A stretch of DNA of 44,141 bases from Candidatus Competibacteraceae bacterium (GTDB lineage: Bacteria; Pseudomonadota; Gammaproteobacteria; Competibacterales; Competibacteraceae). Numbering within the stretch: the stretch's first letter is position 1; every line of letters starts with the position of its first letter. Where the stretch lies: NCBI GenBank assembly GCA_027492875.1, contig JAPUDV010000119.1, forward strand, positions 1 through 44,141, given 5' to 3'. The notes under the pieces were generated by a model, which made no database searches, had not been told where the DNA came from, and saw nothing but the letters and a program-made list of their open reading frames with translations. The translations under genes were made by a program, and so were the position numbers. Below are positions 17,919 to 26,065 of this stretch, piece after piece.

Positions 17919-18500
17919 ATGGCCACCATGAACTTGTTCAGCATTGTCCTCATTGTCGCCCTGGCGCTGCTAGCTCTGTACGGCATCGTCATCTACAACC
18001 GCCTGGTCAATCTCAAACACAACGTCGGCATGTCCTGGTCCAACATCGACGTACTGCTCAAACAGCGCCACGACGAACTACCGAAACTGGTCGAAACCTG
18101 CAAGCAGTACATGCACTACGAGCGGGATACCCTGGAAGCGGTGATGCGCGCCCGCCAAAGGGTGGCCGACGCCCGGCAGCGCGGCGACCTCCCCGCGCTG
18201 GGAGAGGCCGAAAGCCAGTTGCGAATGGGCCTGGGTCAGTTGTTCGCGGTGGCTGAAGCCTATCCGGAACTGCGCGCCAACGACAACTTTCGCCATCTGG
18301 AAAGCCGTATCACCGGTCTGGAAAACGCCATCGCCGATCGCCGGGAGTTTTATAACGACAGCGTTAACCTGAACAACGTCCGCATCGAACAGTTCCCGGA
18401 CGTGCTGGTCGCCCGCTTCTTCAGCTTCAAGCCGTTCCGACTGCTGGAATTCTCCGAACCGGAAAAACAGGATGTCGATCTCGCCGGGTTGTTCCGCTGA
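17919..18500 (+). CDS. lemA: LemA family membrane-anchored protein
   Basis: A 193-residue LemA-family protein. One N-terminal transmembrane helix (about 5-25) is followed by IYNRLVNLKHNVGMSWSNID and a long helical domain with the family core (LKQRHDELPKLVET and FYNDSVNLNN). LemA proteins are widespread and poorly understood; they are usually encoded beside membrane proteins with a metalloprotease, TPM or GIDE domain. ATG 17928 is another possible start. The GIDE-domain gene follows after 18 bases and probably forms an operon with it. Confidence 0.93.
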   Translation: MATMNLFSIVLIVALALLALYGIVIYNRLVNLKHNVGMSWSNIDVLLKQRHDELPKLVETCKQYMHYERDTLEAVMRARQRVADARQRGDLPALGEAESQLRMGLGQLFAVAEAYPELRANDNFRHLESRITGLENAIADRREFYNDSVNLNNVRIEQFPDVLVARFFSFKPFRLLEFSEPEKQDVDLAGLFR

Positions 18501-18518
18501 GCGGCGCGGAACAGCCCG

Positions 18519-19475
18519 ATGTACCGGCCCAGCCTGAAAGCAACGCTGCTGTTCGTGGCCCTCTGGTTCGGTTTCTTTTTGGCGCTGCGGCAACCGGCGC
18601 CGACAGCCGGCCTCGCCGGGCGACCACCGCCGGTTCCGCTGATCGCGATGATGCTGGCCGCCACAGTCGCCGGTCTGTACGGCGCGCTGCATTTCGGCCG
18701 GCGAGCCTGGCGACTGGCCGACACGCCCATCGCCCGCATCCGCTCGGCGCCACAGGGTTACGTAGAGCTGTACGGTCGCGCCCGGCTGTTGCCGGGGCCA
18801 CCGATCCTGGCGCCACTCAGCTACCTGCCCTGCGCCTGGTATCGTTACCAAGTGGAGGAACGCACTTCGGGCAACCGCTGGTGGCCGGTGGATTCCGGCG
18901 AGAGCGACGGCCTGTTCCTGCTCGACGACGGCACCGCTCAATGCGTGATCGACCCCGAAGGGGCCGAGTTCGTCAAGACTCGGCGCGATGTCTGGTACGG
19001 TGATCTCAGCGGCGCGCGCACCCATGCCCTCTGGGGCATCGGCGCCACGTACCGCTATACCGAGCAACGCATTTTGCCCGAAGAGGCACTGCATGCCATC
19101 GGTCTGTTCCGCACCGTCGGCGGCTTGGGCGAGGTTCCCGACACGCAAGGCGAAGTGGCGGCGCTGCTGGAGCGCTGGAAGCACGACCCGCAACGCATGG
19201 CGCTGTTCGACCGCCGCCGCAATGGCCGGATCGACCCCGACGAATGGGAAGCAGCCCGACGCGCGGCCCGGCGGCAGGTCGAACGGGAGCAGTTGCAACG
19301 GACGGTCGAGCCCGAGATCCACCTGCTGGCCGATACCGGAGATTCCGCCCGTCCCTTCATCATCGCCGCCTTCCGCGAAGAAGGCCGGTTGATCCACTAC
19401 TTCCGTCTATGGGCCGCAGGATGCCTGCTGGCCTCGCTGCTGGCCGGGGGAACCGCGTTGTGGCTGTCGCCCTGA
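18519..19475 (+). CDS. GIDE-domain membrane protein with EF-hand-like loop
   Basis: A 318-residue protein with hydrophobic segments at about 7-22, 40-58 and 297-315. The middle part (about 75-290) matches the GIDE (E3 ubiquitin ligase-like) domain commonly found next to LemA; bacterial versions lack the RING finger and have no known ligase role. PCAWYRYQVEE near 104-114 and LPEEALHAIGLFRTVGG near 186-202 are typical. Residues 231-242 read DRRRNGRIDPDE, close to a calcium-binding EF-hand loop (D231, N235, G236, I238, E242), but position 3 is Arg. It is translationally close to lemA (18 bases) and converges with nothing; prlC follows 84 bases later. Confidence 0.85.
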   Translation: MYRPSLKATLLFVALWFGFFLALRQPAPTAGLAGRPPPVPLIAMMLAATVAGLYGALHFGRRAWRLADTPIARIRSAPQGYVELYGRARLLPGPPILAPLSYLPCAWYRYQVEERTSGNRWWPVDSGESDGLFLLDDGTAQCVIDPEGAEFVKTRRDVWYGDLSGARTHALWGIGATYRYTEQRILPEEALHAIGLFRTVGGLGEVPDTQGEVAALLERWKHDPQRMALFDRRRNGRIDPDEWEAARRAARRQVEREQLQRTVEPEIHLLADTGDSARPFIIAAFREEGRLIHYFRLWAAGCLLASLLAGGTALWLSP

Positions 19476-19497
19476 ACGTGCGCCCCAACCGCCAGAC

Positions 19498-19528
19498 TTG
19501 ACTTTTCCTCTCACCACCCCACAGTAAT
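19498..19528 (+). promoter_or_regulatory. prlC: Candidate prlC promoter
   Basis: TTGACT (19498-19503) and AGTAAT (19523-19528) are separated by 19 bases, slightly long. They are in the 84-base gap before prlC. Confidence 0.3.
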
Positions 19529-19559
19529 GTTTCTTCCGTTACCGAACGATTAAATCGCG

Positions 19560-21599
19560 ATGACCAATCCCTTACTCAGCGGCGCCGACCTGCCCTGCCA
19601 TGCCGCCATCCGGCCCGAACACGTCGAACCCGCCATCGATCAGGTGCTGGCCGACAACCGCGTCGTGCTCGAACGGTTGCTGGCCGCGCACGACACCTAT
19701 ACCTGGGACAAGCTGATCCAACCGCTGGAAGAGCTGGAGGACCGTTTGAACAAGGTCTGGTCGCCGGTCAATCACCTGCACTCGGTTTGCGATTCCGAGG
19801 ATTTGCGCGCCGCCTACAACGCCTGTCTGCCCAAACTCAGCGCGTACTACACCGAACTGGGCCAGCACGAAGCACTGTATCGAGCCTACCGGCAAATCGC
19901 CGACGGACCGGAATACGCCCGGCTCGACCCGGCCCAGCGCAAGGTCATCGACAACGCCCTGCGCGACTTCCGGCTGTCCGGCATCGCTCTGTCGGCGGAA
20001 CAGCGCGACCGCTACAAGGCGATCATGCAGGAACTGGCGCAACTGGGCGCCAAGTTTTCGGAAAACGTCCTCGACGCCACCCAGGGCTGGACTGACCACC
20101 TCGATGACGAGGCGCACTTGGTCGGCTTGCCGGAATCCGCCAAGGCCCTGGCCCGGCAAACCGCCCGGCAGCGCAATCTGGACGGCTGGCTGCTGACGCT
20201 GGAACTGCCGTCCTACCTGCCGGTGCTGAATTACGCCGACGATCGGGAGCTGCGGCGGACGCTGTACGACGCCTACTGCACCCGTGCCTCCGACCAGGGA
20301 CCGAACGCCGGTCAATGGGACAACGGCGCGGTGATGGAGCGCATCCTGGCGCTGCGGCATGAAGTGGCCCGATTACTGGGTTTCCACGACTACGGCGACT
20401 ATTCGCTGGCCACCAAGATGGCCGACTCGCCGGATCAGGTACTGGCCTTTCTCGATGACTTGGCTCGCCGCGCCCGGCCCCAGGCACAACGGGAGCTGGA
20501 CGAGCTGCGGGCGTTCGCCCGCGACCGGTTCGGCGTGGACGACCTGCAACCCTGGGACATCGGCTATTACTCGGAAAAGCTGCGCCAGCACCGCTATCGG
20601 TTGTCCCAAGAGGAATTGCGGCCCTACTTCCCGACCACCCGGGTGCTGCCGGGGCTGTTCGCGGTGGCGGAACGACTGTTCGGCATCGTCATCCGTCCGC
20701 TGGACGGGGTCGAAATCTGGCATCCCGACGTTCGCGCCTATGAAATCGTCGATGGCGCTGGCGCCCGGCGCGGCCGATTCTACCTGGATCTGTACACCCG
20801 CCCGCATAAACGCGGCGGCGCATGGATGGACGGCTGCCTGCCGCGGCGGATGCTGGGCGGCACGGCACGGCTGCCGGCTGCCTATCTGGTGTGCAACTTC
20901 ACGCCACCGGTGGGCGACGAACCGGCGCTGCTGACGCATAACGAGGTGCAGACCCTGTTTCACGAGTTCGGGCATGGACTGCACCACCTGCTGACCACGA
21001 TCGACTACCTGCCGGTCACCGGCATCCACGGCGTGGAATGGGACGCGGTGGAGCTGCCGAGCCAGTTCCTGGAAAACTGGTGCTGGTCGCGCGAAGCGCT
21101 GGATCTACTGGCCGGGCACTACCAGACCGGCGAACCGCTACCGGAAGACCTCTACCAGCGAATGCTGGCGGCTAAGCATTTTCAGGCTGGGATCCTGATG
21201 ATGCGGCAACTGGAATTCGGTCTGTTCGATTTCCGGCTGCACCACGACTACGATCCGGCGCGGGGCGGGCAGGTGCTGGAGGTGTTGGACGCGGTGCGCC
21301 GGCAAGTGGCGGTCATCACGCCGCCGGCCTACAACCGCTTCGCCAACGCCTTCACTCACATTTTCTCTGGCGGTTACGCGGCGGGCTATTACAGCTATAA
21401 GTGGGCCGAGGTGCTGTCGGCCGACGCCTTCAGCGCCTTCGAGGAGAACGGAATCTTCGACGCCGCGACCGGCGCGCGTTTCCGGGAGAGCATTCTGCAG
21501 GTGGGCGGCTCGCGGCCGGCGCTGGCCAGCTTCGTCGAGTTCCGCGGCCGGGAACCACGCATCGAATCGCTGCTGCGGCTGAGCGGGATCGCGGCGTGA
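19560..21599 (+). CDS. prlC: Oligopeptidase A
   Basis: A 679-residue M3-family zinc oligopeptidase, the same size as E. coli PrlC/OpdA (680). It degrades short peptides in the cytoplasm, including cleaved signal peptides. The zinc motif HEFGH is at 468-472, with the third ligand glutamate in GVEWDAVELPSQFLENW about 27 residues later. The N-terminus (NPLLSGADLPCHAAIRPEHVEPAI) and the C-terminal GGYAAGYYSYKWAEVLSADAF are family hallmarks. The ribosome-binding site is weak. No gene follows for about 220 bases on this strand; that gap carries one copy of the 113-bp repeat, and the sia genes converge from the other side. Confidence 0.97.
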   Translation: MTNPLLSGADLPCHAAIRPEHVEPAIDQVLADNRVVLERLLAAHDTYTWDKLIQPLEELEDRLNKVWSPVNHLHSVCDSEDLRAAYNACLPKLSAYYTELGQHEALYRAYRQIADGPEYARLDPAQRKVIDNALRDFRLSGIALSAEQRDRYKAIMQELAQLGAKFSENVLDATQGWTDHLDDEAHLVGLPESAKALARQTARQRNLDGWLLTLELPSYLPVLNYADDRELRRTLYDAYCTRASDQGPNAGQWDNGAVMERILALRHEVARLLGFHDYGDYSLATKMADSPDQVLAFLDDLARRARPQAQRELDELRAFARDRFGVDDLQPWDIGYYSEKLRQHRYRLSQEELRPYFPTTRVLPGLFAVAERLFGIVIRPLDGVEIWHPDVRAYEIVDGAGARRGRFYLDLYTRPHKRGGAWMDGCLPRRMLGGTARLPAAYLVCNFTPPVGDEPALLTHNEVQTLFHEFGHGLHHLLTTIDYLPVTGIHGVEWDAVELPSQFLENWCWSREALDLLAGHYQTGEPLPEDLYQRMLAAKHFQAGILMMRQLEFGLFDFRLHHDYDPARGGQVLEVLDAVRRQVAVITPPAYNRFANAFTHIFSGGYAAGYYSYKWAEVLSADAFSAFEENGIFDAATGARFRESILQVGGSRPALASFVEFRGREPRIESLLRLSGIAA

Positions 21600-21669
21600 G
21601 GGATTGCACGCCGGACGGCGAGCGCCGCGACCACGGCGCCCGCCTCGTCGCTACGCTTTCCACAAAAAC

Positions 21670-21782
21670 TATAGCGTTCCTCTCTGAGTTGTGGAATCGC
21701 CGTTTCGAACCACCCCGGCGCTGCGCGCCACCCCTCCTCGTCCAAGGCGGGGAAATTTCACAACGGATTCGGGAACGCTATA
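21670..21782. repeat. Structured 113-bp MITE-like repeat, copy 1
   Basis: The ends are an 11-bp perfect inverted repeat, TATAGCGTTCC (21670-21680) and GGAACGCTATA (21772-21782). Inside is a second pair, GTTGTGGAAT (21688-21697) with ATTTCACAAC (21755-21764), containing one G-T wobble. Between them are two hairpins: GGCGC-tgc-GCGCC (21717-21729) and CCCCTCC / GGCGGGG (21731-21752). Folded, it resembles a cloverleaf. The sequence recurs at 27901-28013 in the same orientation with about 94% identity over the first 105 bases. The TA at both outer edges would fit a TA target duplication as in IS630/mariner-derived MITEs, which is inference. It sits between convergent prlC and siaD. Confidence 0.85.
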
Positions 21783-21820
21783 TAGAAGGATCTTCCGCCA
21801 AGCGGCGGCGCTAACCACGG

Positions 21821-22924
21821 TCAACCGTCCGGCAGGCTGGCCACCTGATTGCGGCCGTTGTGCTTGGCCGCATACAAGGCCTGATCCGCGGCCTTGAGCA
21901 AATCCCGCACCGTGATGTGCTGGGCCGCGAAGACGCACGCTCCGATGCTGACCGTGAACCGCAACATCCGTCCGTCCCCGAGCGGCAACGCCGTTTCCGC
22001 GATGGCTTTCCGCAGGCGTTCGGCCACGTCGCGGGCGGCCGGTAAATCCGTCTGCGGCAACAATACCGCAAACTCTTCTCCGCCCAGCCGGCCGATGATG
22101 TCCACCTCGCGCAGCACGGTCCGGCACAGGCGGGCGAGCAAGCGCAGCACGTCGTCGCCCACGTCGTGGCCGTGGGTGTCGTTGATGTCCTTGAAGCGGT
22201 CGGCGTCCAGCATCAGCAAACCCACTTCCAGCCGGTAGCGGCGCGCCCGCTGCAACTCCCGCTCGCACAGATCGAGAAAATGCCGGCGGTTGTATAGACC
22301 GGTCAGCCCGTCGATGGTGGCCAGATAGCGCAATTCTTCCAGCATCCGCTTGCGTTCGGTAATGTCGGACAGCACGCCCTCGACCGTCACGGCGGGCGCG
22401 CCGACGTCGGTGCTGGCGCGGGCGTTGATTTCCACCCAGATCGCCTCCCCGTCCCAACGCATCATTCGCAACTGTAAATCCGTGACCTTGCCGTGCGCCG
22501 CCAGGGTACCGAGAAAGCGCTCCTGCTCGTCGTGGTCCAGAAACGGCCACAGTTGCCCCTCCTGATGCGCCCGCATAAATTCAGTCGGGGTTTTGTGGCC
22601 CAGAATCCGCGCCATCGCTGGGTTGACATCGAGAAACCGTCCGTCCAGTTGGGCGATAAAAATGCCCTGGCTGATGTTCTCGAACAGCGACCGGTATTTT
22701 TCCTCGCTCTCGCGCAACCGGTCGTTCAGGTGATTGAGTTCCACTTGCATCCGGTCGCTGACCTTGATCAGATAGCGGACATGACGCAGCAGGCGGGCGT
22801 ATTGCTGGGTCAGGTCGGCGTAAGCCTCGGCGCCCAAACCCAGCGCGCCCCGGTCCAACAACGCCCTGGCGGTATCCAGAATCCGTTCCTCGCCGTCCAG
22901 CAGGCTGATTTCGGGCGCGTTCAT
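21821..22924 (-). CDS. siaD: Diguanylate cyclase SiaD with PAS domain
   Basis: A 367-residue GGDEF protein that makes the second messenger c-di-GMP from two GTP. Residues about 35-72 form a helical segment with YLIKVSDRMQVEL as in SiaD. Residues about 73-192 are a PAS/PAC sensor (ENISQGIFIAQLDGRFLDVNPA, then VEGVLSDITERKR). The GGDEF domain covers 200-367, with active GGEEF at 281-285 and the inhibitory-site R272-E-V-D275 five residues upstream. The start at 22924 is set by AGGAG 6 bases before it and by a 4-base ATGA overlap with siaC. In Pseudomonas aeruginosa SiaD is smaller, without PAS as far as I recall, and is switched on by unphosphorylated SiaC. A PAS ligand would add a second input. 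Confidence 0.9.
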   Translation of the reverse strand: MNAPEISLLDGEERILDTARALLDRGALGLGAEAYADLTQQYARLLRHVRYLIKVSDRMQVELNHLNDRLRESEEKYRSLFENISQGIFIAQLDGRFLDVNPAMARILGHKTPTEFMRAHQEGQLWPFLDHDEQERFLGTLAAHGKVTDLQLRMMRWDGEAIWVEINARASTDVGAPAVTVEGVLSDITERKRMLEELRYLATIDGLTGLYNRRHFLDLCERELQRARRYRLEVGLLMLDADRFKDINDTHGHDVGDDVLRLLARLCRTVLREVDIIGRLGGEEFAVLLPQTDLPAARDVAERLRKAIAETALPLGDGRMLRFTVSIGACVFAAQHITVRDLLKAADQALYAAKHNGRNQVASLPDG

Positions 22925-23319
22925 GTGGACTCCTGGGGGGTTTCCACCAAAGCGAAGGTCAAGGCATGTAGTTCTTCGCTGAAATCCTGACCGCATTCCA
23001 GCACCGCTTCATTTTCGGGATCGTAATGCCAGTTCACCACAATCCGCGTACCCGCCTGGGCCGCCTGGTCCAGCAGGTCCAGAAAGTTCAGCATCACCTT
23101 GGTGCTGCTGCTGTTCAGATAGAGGATTTCCAGATCCACCCGCACCGACGCGGCCGGTTCCAGGTGGCCCAGAAACGTCTTCAGCCAAGCGAACACCGGC
23201 GTGTAAAACGCCGCCGCGTTCTCCGGATACGACTCGCCCCGGATGCTCAACAGACGCTTTTCGGCGTCGAACCGGATGGTCGGCGAGGATCGGGATGCTT
23301 CGATCATCAAATTTTCCAT
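22921..23319 (-). CDS. siaC: SiaC-family regulatory phosphoprotein
   Basis: A 132-residue protein of the DUF1987/SiaC family, with a fold like anti-sigma-factor antagonists. In Pseudomonas, SiaC is phosphorylated on a threonine by SiaB, dephosphorylated by SiaA, and in the free form binds and activates SiaD. The likely site here is the S70-S-S-T73 run in YLNSSSTKVMLNFLDLLD. The sequence TPVFAWLKTFL near 40-50 is also typical. GGAG six bases before the ATG gives a good ribosome-binding site. The stop overlaps the siaD start (ATGA), which suggests coupled translation and therefore a fixed ratio of activator and enzyme. Confidence 0.9.
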   Translation of the reverse strand: MENLMIEASRSSPTIRFDAEKRLLSIRGESYPENAAAFYTPVFAWLKTFLGHLEPAASVRVDLEILYLNSSSTKVMLNFLDLLDQAAQAGTRIVVNWHYDPENEAVLECGQDFSEELHALTFALVETPQEST

Positions 23320-23341
23320 CGCTATCTCCCCGAACCGACTC

Positions 23342-23887
23342 CTAGATCACCACCCGCAGGCTGAAAAATGCGTACTGCTCGTCCACGGCGCTGAGCGCAT
23401 ACTCCAAGGGCACGGTCGCCTTGCGCGCCATTTCGATCAGACCCAGGCCCGCGCCGCCCCGATCGTTCAGCGGCTGGCGCATCTGTTGCCAGTACAGGAC
23501 TTTTAAGCCGGCTTTGTCCAAGGCGCGCACACGCTCCAGATGCGCGACCAGCGGCGGGATATCGGCCCGATCCACCAGGTTGCCCGAACTGACCACGTAC
23601 CGCTCGCCCTCCCGGGCGACCACCACGATGCCGGAACGGCTCAGGCGCGCCTGTTCGGGATCCTGTTCCCAACGGCCGATGTAGTTGCGCACATTCTGCG
23701 CCTGCTCGATATAGATGGCGAATACGTCCATCAGCGCCGAACGGGCGACTTGGGCGCTTTCCAGATAATGCTTCACCGCTACGCCCAGCTCCTCGATGAT
23801 GCTGTGCGAGAACGGCCCGCTGAAGCTCATCAAAATACCCTGGGCGCTCAGTTCCTCCTGCAAGCGGACCAAATCGAGATGGTTCAC
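23342..23887 (-). CDS. siaB: SiaB-family protein kinase
   Basis: A 181-residue protein of the SiaB family, a GHKL-type serine/threonine kinase that phosphorylates SiaC. Its C-terminal nucleotide-binding loop reads NDRGGAGLGLIEMARKA, as in anti-sigma-factor kinases, and MSFSGPFSHSIIEELG lies near the N-terminus. The GTG at 23887 is proposed as start because GGGAGGA ends 6 bases before it. The upstream ATG at 23902 overlaps that ribosome-binding site and has none of its own; it would add five residues. The gap to siaA is 24 bases and to siaC 22 bases, so all four sia genes appear to be one operon. Confidence 0.88.
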   Translation of the reverse strand: MNHLDLVRLQEELSAQGILMSFSGPFSHSIIEELGVAVKHYLESAQVARSALMDVFAIYIEQAQNVRNYIGRWEQDPEQARLSRSGIVVVAREGERYVVSSGNLVDRADIPPLVAHLERVRALDKAGLKVLYWQQMRQPLNDRGGAGLGLIEMARKATVPLEYALSAVDEQYAFFSLRVVI

Positions 23888-23900
23888 GGTCAGTCCTCCC
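23888..23900 (-). promoter_or_regulatory. siaB: Ribosome-binding site that fixes the siaB start
   Basis: On the minus strand GGGAGGA (23900-23894) is followed by six bases and then GTG at 23887. The G of the competing ATG at 23902-23900 is the first G of this sequence, so that start has no Shine-Dalgarno of its own. Confidence 0.6.
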
Positions 23901-23911
23901 ATATAGGGGGT

Positions 23912-25954
23912 TTAAAGGGGTTCCAACGGTTGCGCGGCCGGGCGGAAACCGAGCACGGTGATATCGTCGCGCTGCGGCCGGTCGCCCTGATAGGTGGCGA
24001 GCGCCTGCTCCAGCAGCGCCCCGCGCACCGGCAGGGGCTGTCCGCCGCCGGCACACAGCGCTTCATGGAACCGCCGCCGCCCGAAACCGTAACCTTTCCC
24101 GCCCCCCGCCTGATCCAGCAAGCCGTCGGTAGTCAGATAAAAGACGCGGCCGGCGGTTCGCTCGATCAGGTGAGGGGTAAACTCCCGTTCGAAGTCGGCA
24201 TGCTGGTAACCCAGACTGCGGCCATCGCCACGGATGATCGTCAACGCGCCGTCGGCGTCTTGAAACACCAGGTCGATGCGCGCGCCGGCGAAGCGGAGTT
24301 GCCGCTCCGACCAGGCCCAGTAACAGACCCCGGCATCCAGGCCGTTCTCGAACCCTTCGCCCATGTCGTCCTGCCGCAAGGTCGCCCGCAACTGCCGGTT
24401 GGTTTCCTGGAGGATCCGGGCCGGGTCGTCGGCGCACAGGGCGCTGGTCACATGGTTCAGCACCGCGTTGACCGCCATGGTCATGAACGCGCCGGGCACG
24501 CCGTGGCCGGTGCAATCCGCCACCACCAGGAGGCAGCCCCGTTCGTCCGCCCGGCAGAAATAAAAATCGCCGCCCACCAGATCGCGCGGTTTCCAGACCA
24601 CGAAGTGGTCGTCCAGCACCCGTTTCAACAGTTCGGGCCGGGGCAGAATGGCCTGCTGGATCAAAACGGCGTAGCGGATGCTGTCGAGCACCTGCTCGTG
24701 CGTCTCGGCCAGTTGCTGATTGGATCGGGCCAGCGCCTGGGTGCGCTCTTCCACCAACAGTTCGAGGCGATCGGTATAGCGCCGCATCTTCAGCGCCATG
24801 GCGTTGAAGGCGCGGGTCAGATCGCCGATCTCGTTGCTGGACTCCACCGCCGCCAGTCGCCCGTAGTCGCCGGCGGCGATGGCCTGGGTGGAACGGTGCA
24901 GCCGGGCCAGCGGCCCGAGCACCAACCGGTCGAGCAGCACCGTCATGGCGACGGCCAGCAGCAGCAGCGAGGCCACTTGCAGCAACGCCAGCGGGGCGAA
25001 GCGCCACAGGCTGTAGACGTGGCCGATATCCACCAGCGCCACCGCGAACCACTGGATATCCGGCAGGTAGGCGATCGCGGCCAGACGCGGCTGACCCTCG
25101 ACGGTCAGATCCAGCGCCGTCACCGGCGCCCGCCCGGCGGCGAGTTGTTCCAGGCGCTCGCGCAGCCGGGCCTGCTCTCCCGGCGAAGCCAGCAGGCGGT
25201 ACAAGGTGCTGTGTTCGGCGCTGTCCTTGGCGACGGTGTTGAAGTCGATGTAGGACCGGTCGCGGTACGCCTTGATCGCGCCCGTGCGATCCAGCAGCAA
25301 AGTGGCGACGCCTTCCCGGTCCTCGCCCAGCACCGCCTGGATGAAGGTATCCAGCTCCAAACCGGTGCCGCCGAGCCCGAGCTTGATAGCGCCCTCCCTG
25401 ACCACCGCATTGATCCAGACCTTGGTGACATCCAGCGGTGCGTCGTAATCCACGTTCAGCGCGAAATCGTCCACCTTGGCCATCGTGGCGAAGTACCAGT
25501 GATCGCGCGGCAGCGCGGGATCGACGGTAAACCGCAGTTCCCGCCCGCGATACTCGTCGGCGGCGTTGTTGTGGTAGTAATGACCGGAGCCGTTGACGAC
25601 GAAGAAATAGCTGCGGTCGGCGAAATGCCGGCGATAGTTGTCCAGTTCGGCCAGGGCCTGAGCTTGCAGCGCCGGGTCGGCTTCGGCGTGCGCCCATTGC
25701 TTGAGCAGCGGCGAATCCGCCAGGGTGCGGGACAGGGCCACTTCACGCTGGATCGGCGCCAGGATGCGATCCTTTTGCCGCAGCACGAACTGGGTGGCGA
25801 AATCCTCGCCCAGTTGCCGGATGATGCCGTCCACGATCACCGCGAACAGCAGCAGCGCCGCCGTGCCGGCCAGCAGATAAATCCCCAGCACCAGCAGCAA
25901 AAACTGGCGCTTGAGGCCGGCAAAACGAGGGCGTGGCGGTTTTTGCTCGGACAT
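23912..25954 (-). CDS. siaA: SiaA-type membrane PP2C/SpoIIE phosphatase
   Basis: A 680-residue inner-membrane sensor phosphatase. A transmembrane helix lies at about 17-42, followed by a periplasmic sensor region of about 270 residues, a second helix at about 310-335 and a HAMP segment (VLGPLARLHRSTQAIAAGDYG). A helical linker leads to the C-terminal SpoIIE/PP2C domain (about 440-680), with metal-binding aspartates in LVGGDFYF, VVADCTGHGVPGAFM, LTTDGLLDQ and QRDDITVL. In Pseudomonas SiaA removes phosphate from SiaC and so raises c-di-GMP and aggregation. The ribosome-binding site is poor. A TATAGT lies about 67 bases upstream and may be the -10 of an operon promoter. The HAD gene precedes it by 111 bases. 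Confidence 0.93.
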   Translation of the reverse strand: MSEQKPPRPRFAGLKRQFLLLVLGIYLLAGTAALLLFAVIVDGIIRQLGEDFATQFVLRQKDRILAPIQREVALSRTLADSPLLKQWAHAEADPALQAQALAELDNYRRHFADRSYFFVVNGSGHYYHNNAADEYRGRELRFTVDPALPRDHWYFATMAKVDDFALNVDYDAPLDVTKVWINAVVREGAIKLGLGGTGLELDTFIQAVLGEDREGVATLLLDRTGAIKAYRDRSYIDFNTVAKDSAEHSTLYRLLASPGEQARLRERLEQLAAGRAPVTALDLTVEGQPRLAAIAYLPDIQWFAVALVDIGHVYSLWRFAPLALLQVASLLLLAVAMTVLLDRLVLGPLARLHRSTQAIAAGDYGRLAAVESSNEIGDLTRAFNAMALKMRRYTDRLELLVEERTQALARSNQQLAETHEQVLDSIRYAVLIQQAILPRPELLKRVLDDHFVVWKPRDLVGGDFYFCRADERGCLLVVADCTGHGVPGAFMTMAVNAVLNHVTSALCADDPARILQETNRQLRATLRQDDMGEGFENGLDAGVCYWAWSERQLRFAGARIDLVFQDADGALTIIRGDGRSLGYQHADFEREFTPHLIERTAGRVFYLTTDGLLDQAGGGKGYGFGRRRFHEALCAGGGQPLPVRGALLEQALATYQGDRPQRDDITVLGFRPAAQPLEPL

Positions 25955-26020
25955 GGCTTCGGGATAGCCGCCGGTCGCGGCGGCGCGGAAAAGAGGAAAC
26001 TACTGGAAAATCATGGACAG

Positions 26021-26026
26021 ACTATA
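26021..26026 (-). promoter_or_regulatory. Candidate -10 for the sia operon
   Basis: TATAGT on the minus strand, 67 bases before the siaA ATG, in the 111-base gap after the HAD gene. No recognisable -35 is 16-18 bases upstream, so an activator or read-through from pilU may be needed. Confidence 0.25.
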
Positions 26027-26065
26027 ACGCATTGGCAAGCATCGCGCCCCCGTCCGTTCCAGCCG

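Noticed and set aside
21670..21745. Short minus-strand peptide frames shared by both repeat copies (starting MDEEGW or MDQEGW)
   Set aside because: They exist because the repeat is conserved; base changes between copies follow the pairing rather than codons, and no ribosome-binding site is seen.
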